DNA of 64,000 bases, from positions 47,976-111,975 of the forward strand of contig NZ_KE386987.1 in the NCBI RefSeq assembly GCF_000429925.1, in the 5' to 3' direction. The translations under genes were made by a program, and so were the position numbers. The stretch comes from Desulfatirhabdium butyrativorans DSM 18734. GTDB lineage: Bacteria; Desulfobacterota; Desulfobacteria; Desulfobacterales; Desulfatirhabdiaceae. This document shows positions 60,562 through 64,000 of the stretch, piece after piece. The notes beneath the pieces are model-generated. The model saw only the letters and a list, made by a program, of their open reading frames with translations. It was not told the origin of the DNA and did no database searches. Positions within the stretch are counted from its first letter, which is position 1, and each line of letters starts with the position of its first letter.

Positions 60562-63539
60562 TTTACCGGAATGCGCACCGTTTTTTTGGCCTTGTTTTCA
60601 AAGAGCAGATATCCGTTTTGCAGGCCGAACAGGAACAGATCCCGTGTGATGGCGACATCCATCCGGCAATATTCGATGATTTCCGCGATGCGGCCTTCTT
60701 TCCACCACCTGAGCGCCTGAAGACCGTCTCCGGATTTGGCCTTGCCGAGGGTGATGTGGGCCAGATGGTCCAGAGAGAGCCGATATCCCAAAAATCCATG
60801 AACCGATTCGAGAATATCGAGTGTGGGGATTTGCTGGAAGTCGAATTTTCCATATCCCCGCAGCACTTGATAATCGAATCGTTTGATGTTGAAGCCCACC
60901 ATCAGGTCGAAAGTTTTGAGCCGCTCCAGCAGCTCATCGATCCGATCTTCAAGATAGGCATCGTAACGGTCGGTTTGCGAATCGTAGAGAACGGCGCAGC
61001 TGACCTTCATCCTGTCCGCGCGGTTCCATCCACCCGCTTCTTCCGCGGACATCTGGGTTTCGATATCGAGAACGCCGTAGTGACCCATCGATAAACTCTG
61101 CGGGGTGGCGGGCTTGGTGTCTTTCCCCGGTGAACCCGCTGGTGATGGTGCACCGGAGGGCGCGGGGGCTACCGCAGGCTCCGGATGTTGGGGTGTGGCG
61201 CTGCTGTTCACACGCTCCTCCTGGACCGCCGGCCTGGATGCCGTGGCGGATTCCACTTTCTTTTTTCGCAGTATGGTCTTTTTCGATGGTGCTTCAAGCA
61301 GTTTGCGCAGAATGAAGCACGCGGCAGCCTTGTCGATGGGACGGTTACCCGAGCCGCATTTGGGGGAATGGACACAGGAAGGGCATCCATTGTTGCAGGG
61401 GCAGCTCTTGATCTGTTTGTACACGTATCCGACGAGTTCCTCGATTCGTTCGAAGGCCTCAGCGGTCAAACCTGCTCCTCCGGGGACGGCGTCATATACG
61501 AAGATGGCCGCCTCGCCCACATGGGGATGCAGGGTCGTGGAAATACCGCCCAGATCGTTTCGATCCGTCATGACCAGCAGGGGAAAGAGCCCGATGGTGG
61601 CATGCTCGATGGCATGGATGCCGCCCATGAAATGCAGAAACTGCTTTTCGGTCGCTTCGCGAATGGCATTTGGAAGGGCAATCCACAAGCCTTCGGTTTC
61701 GAATGTCAACGGCGGCATATCCAGCGAGAGCACCTGAATCTTGCGATGGGGGGAATGGCGCCATTTTTCATATCCAACTACCTGATCGGTCACCCGGAGT
61801 CTTCCCCGGAACGCATGAATGCCCTTTTGGGTCTGTTCGCCATCTACGGACAGGATGTCGGTTTCCTTGTGCGTGTGGGGCCGGGTATAGTAACCGAGAT
61901 TCTTCTCTTCGACCCATACATCCTGATTTTCCAGATCGAGCCGATCCACGACATAGGTCCTTCCCCGGTGCGTATAGATCGCACCCGGATGCGCCTCCCG
62001 AAATACGCGAAAACCGTCGATGGTGCCAATGACGCGCTGTTCGTTGCGGATCAGGTAGTTCTTTCCGGTTCCCCGCAGATCCACATCCCGCTGCGGATTG
62101 CGCTGGCCGGTGGTCCAGCTATTTCCATCCGAGCTTTTCAACAGCCTGCCATCGGCCTCCAATGCAAGCAGGCTCTGGGAGATTTGAGGCGTCTGGCAAA
62201 GGGGTTCCTGGGTCCGAATGTCGAGTTCCGCCGCGGCGCACAGCAGATGCTTTTCGAGGATGACCGGATTGAGCGGATTGACGACAGCCGTTTCGGGTCT
62301 TCTATCCAGAAGATCCCGCGGATTTCGCAGAAAATACTGATCGAGCGCGTTGTCCCCGCCGATCAGAATCAGCGCGCTGTCCTGGCCGGAGCGTCCTACC
62401 CTGCCCGCGCGCTGCCACATGGACACTACGGTTCCGGGATAGCCGACCAGGATGCACAGATCGAGGTATCCGATATCGATGCCCAATTCGAGGGCGCTGG
62501 TGGAAACGACGGCCAGAAGCTCACCGGAGCAGAGTTTCGCCTCGATTTCCCTGCGCTCTTCCGGAAGAAAGCCTGCCCTGTAGGCGCTGATGCGGTTGCG
62601 AAAGCTGCCGGATCGCTGCGATGCCCACATGGCGATGCGTTCGGTCATCTCCCGGGATTGGGCATAAACGATGGTGCGCAACCCGCGGTGCAGGGCGGCC
62701 TTCATCAGGAGGATGGCCGTCTGGGACATGCCTGCGACAGGATCCAGAAAGATGAGATGGCGATTTCCCTGCCCGGCGCCCGAGTCGGTGATGGCGACCA
62801 TGTCCTGAGCGGTCAGCCGGCTGCAGAAGGCTGCCGGGTTGTCCACCGTTGCCGAACAGCAGACAATTGTCGGGGATACGGCGTAGTGCCCGGCGACCCG
62901 GAGCAATCTGCGGATGACCCATGCCATGTGGCTTCCGAGGATGCCGCGGTAGGTATGTACTTCATCGATGACGATCAGCCTGAGTCGGGAAAAAAAGGTT
63001 TTCCACAGATGATGATAGGGCAGAAGCGACAGATGGATCATTTCCGGGTTGGTGAGCAGAATGTTGGGCGGGTTGTCCCGGATCATCTTCCGCTTCGGGG
63101 ATGTCGTGTCGCCGTCGTATGTTTCCACGGTAGGCCGAAGAACGCTGCCTGCAGGAGACAATTCGGATATGACGCGCATCTGGTCGTGGGCCAGCGCCTT
63201 GAGCGGAAAAACATACAGCGATGTCGCTTCCGGTTCCTCGGCCATCCGCTGCAGGAAAGGGATGTGGTAGGTCAGCGTTTTACCGCTTGCCGTCGGTGTC
63301 GCCACCACCACATGACGGCCATCCAGAACGGCATCGATCGCTTCGGCCTGATGGGCGTACAGCGCAGGTATTTTGGCTGCAACGAGCAGCTGCCGTACGG
63401 GCGCAGCCAACCGGTGCCTCAATTTCTGGGTTTTGGGGGAACTGGCGGGAAGGATCTGGTTGTAAATGACCTGATCGCCGAGAGCATCGGAGCGTTTCAG
63501 CGCCTGGATATATTCGGTAATGCCGGATTCATGCTTCAT
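60531..63539 (-). CDS. MrfA-like DEAD/DEAH helicase fused to a DEDD exonuclease domain
   Basis: A 1002-residue fusion. Residues 1-740 are a superfamily 2 helicase of the MrfA/Hrq1 type: Walker A ATPTASGKT (80-88), LIVIDEVHTYRG, CCSATVDNP, QRAGRVGRSGQ, and a C-terminal DUF1998 zinc cluster (CPCNNGCPSCVHSPKCG). A Pro/Ala/Lys linker spans ~745-820. Residues ~820-1002 are an RNase H-like exonuclease (YGVLDIETQ with D825/E827, VGFNIKRFDYQ with D889, YCRMDVAITRD with D961). In Bacillus, MrfA and MrfB are separate proteins acting in mitomycin-damage repair; here both activities are in one chain. A DNA-repair role is inferred. Confidence 0.92.
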   Translation of the reverse strand: MKHESGITEYIQALKRSDALGDQVIYNQILPASSPKTQKLRHRLAAPVRQLLVAAKIPALYAHQAEAIDAVLDGRHVVVATPTASGKTLTYHIPFLQRMAEEPEATSLYVFPLKALAHDQMRVISELSPAGSVLRPTVETYDGDTTSPKRKMIRDNPPNILLTNPEMIHLSLLPYHHLWKTFFSRLRLIVIDEVHTYRGILGSHMAWVIRRLLRVAGHYAVSPTIVCCSATVDNPAAFCSRLTAQDMVAITDSGAGQGNRHLIFLDPVAGMSQTAILLMKAALHRGLRTIVYAQSREMTERIAMWASQRSGSFRNRISAYRAGFLPEERREIEAKLCSGELLAVVSTSALELGIDIGYLDLCILVGYPGTVVSMWQRAGRVGRSGQDSALILIGGDNALDQYFLRNPRDLLDRRPETAVVNPLNPVILEKHLLCAAAELDIRTQEPLCQTPQISQSLLALEADGRLLKSSDGNSWTTGQRNPQRDVDLRGTGKNYLIRNEQRVIGTIDGFRVFREAHPGAIYTHRGRTYVVDRLDLENQDVWVEEKNLGYYTRPHTHKETDILSVDGEQTQKGIHAFRGRLRVTDQVVGYEKWRHSPHRKIQVLSLDMPPLTFETEGLWIALPNAIREATEKQFLHFMGGIHAIEHATIGLFPLLVMTDRNDLGGISTTLHPHVGEAAIFVYDAVPGGAGLTAEAFERIEELVGYVYKQIKSCPCNNGCPSCVHSPKCGSGNRPIDKAAACFILRKLLEAPSKKTILRKKKVESATASRPAVQEERVNSSATPQHPEPAVAPAPSGAPSPAGSPGKDTKPATPQSLSMGHYGVLDIETQMSAEEAGGWNRADRMKVSCAVLYDSQTDRYDAYLEDRIDELLERLKTFDLMVGFNIKRFDYQVLRGYGKFDFQQIPTLDILESVHGFLGYRLSLDHLAHITLGKAKSGDGLQALRWWKEGRIAEIIEYCRMDVAITRDLFLFGLQNGYLLFENKAKKTVRIPVKWQNALNGTP

Positions 63540-63554
63540 GAAGGTTTTTCGATC

Positions 63555-64000
63555 TCAAAGAGGCGGCGGCTGTTCGACGGGTTGTTTCGAGCGAAGCCAT
63601 TGATCCAGGACCCGCAACAGCGCCTCCCGATTGATGGGTTTGCTCAGATAATCATCCATGCCGGCGTCGAGGCATTTTTCCCGGTCACCGGCCATGGCAT
63701 GGGCCGTCATGGCGACAACCGGTGTGTGACACAGCTCGCCTTCGAGCTGGCGGATCCTGCGAACCGCATCGAGTCCGTCCATTTCCGGCATCTGGATATC
63801 CATGAAGACGATATCGTACAGATTTTCCATCACCTTGGCGACCGCCTGCCTGCCATTTTCGGCAAGATCCACGTCATAACCGAGTTTTTTCAGCGTGATA
63901 TACGCCGCCTTCTGGTTGACGGGGTTGTCTTCCACCAGCAGAACCCGGTACCTGGGCAAGGACGGGTCGGGGAGGCCGGAGGCTTCTCTTTTCGGTATCT
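63555..64000 (-). CDS. Hybrid histidine kinase, C-terminal receiver domain (runs off right edge)
   Basis: The frame is open from the window edge to the stop at 63555, giving 147 residues. They form a complete response-regulator receiver: VLLVEDNPVNQKAA (acidic pair), phospho-acceptor Asp in DIVFMDIQMPEMDG, TAHAM and the Lys of YLSKPI. A short Pro-rich end follows. Receivers with the LLVEDNPVNQ start usually form the C-terminus of hybrid (BarA-like) sensor kinases, and the open upstream frame (REASGLPDPSLPRYRV) fits that. The kinase part lies outside the window. Confidence 0.88.
   Translation of the reverse strand, partial: IPKREASGLPDPSLPRYRVLLVEDNPVNQKAAYITLKKLGYDVDLAENGRQAVAKVMENLYDIVFMDIQMPEMDGLDAVRRIRQLEGELCHTPVVAMTAHAMAGDREKCLDAGMDDYLSKPINREALLRVLDQWLRSKQPVEQPPPL

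Overview
The window looks like chromosomal DNA of a GC-moderate, strictly anaerobic type of bacterium. It best fits the Desulfobacterota (Desulfobacterales-like sulfate reducers). This is an inference from gene content and order: a rpiB-glyA-nrdR-rib-nusB cluster, a second-type trpB, a minimal sufC-sufB pair, an NIF3 / zinc-ribbon / rnpB block, a C-C bond-cleaving 2-oxoacid dehydrogenase operon with an enhancer-dependent activator, and many short intergenic repeats. No sulfate-reduction marker gene lies in the window, so the assignment stays tentative.

Layout. 1-10.2 kb is a long minus-strand housekeeping run: rpiB, glyA, dCMP deaminase, nrdR, ribD, ribE, ribBA, ribH, nusB, trpB2, an MBL hydrolase and an edge-truncated Glu/Ala-rich protein. 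10.2-20.5 kb is a catabolic island. It holds a five-gene acetoin/2-oxoacid dehydrogenase operon (E2, Lin0512 protein, E1 alpha, E1 beta, AcoX-like) facing its sigma-54 activator, with a good -24/-12 promoter and an upstream dyad between them. A lipoate ligase that could load the E2 lies nearby. 20.6-29.2 kb carries a phosphatase, an etfB-etfA-DUF362 unit, a large membrane protein with TPR-like repeats and a cysteine-cluster protein. 29.6-39.5 kb is again housekeeping: dnaG-rpoD, a tRNA with anticodon CAT, NIF3, a zinc-ribbon protein, RNase P RNA and sufC-sufB, followed by an unusual HPr-domain protein. 39.8-42.2 kb holds ispD and an AhpF-like flavoprotein.

42.3-47.4 kb is the most unusual part. 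It is a three-gene minus-strand operon made of a 1071-residue protein with three fused RAMP (Cas7-like) modules, an unrecognised zinc-finger protein and a Cas6-like RNA endonuclease. No Cas10, Cas1/Cas2 or CRISPR array is visible in the window. It recalls single-protein type III effectors (Cas7-11/gRAMP) but has a different domain count and different partners.

48.4-64 kb contains envelope and stress genes (proline-rich secreted protein, glycine-zipper lipoprotein, glycosyltransferase, SYLF protein, htpG), a heterodimeric ABC exporter with one degenerate ATP site, a helicase fused to a DEDD exonuclease (MrfA plus MrfB in one chain) and the end of a hybrid histidine kinase.

The intergenic DNA is rich in repeats. 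A MITE/REPIN-like family with ~20-bp inverted ends (full copies 127 bp) occurs about eleven times, and in five cases an end sits at or within 8 bp of a stop codon. There are also two other inverted-repeat elements, three heptamer tandem arrays, a 14-bp tandem array and a 30-bp tandem array that reaches into a coding region.
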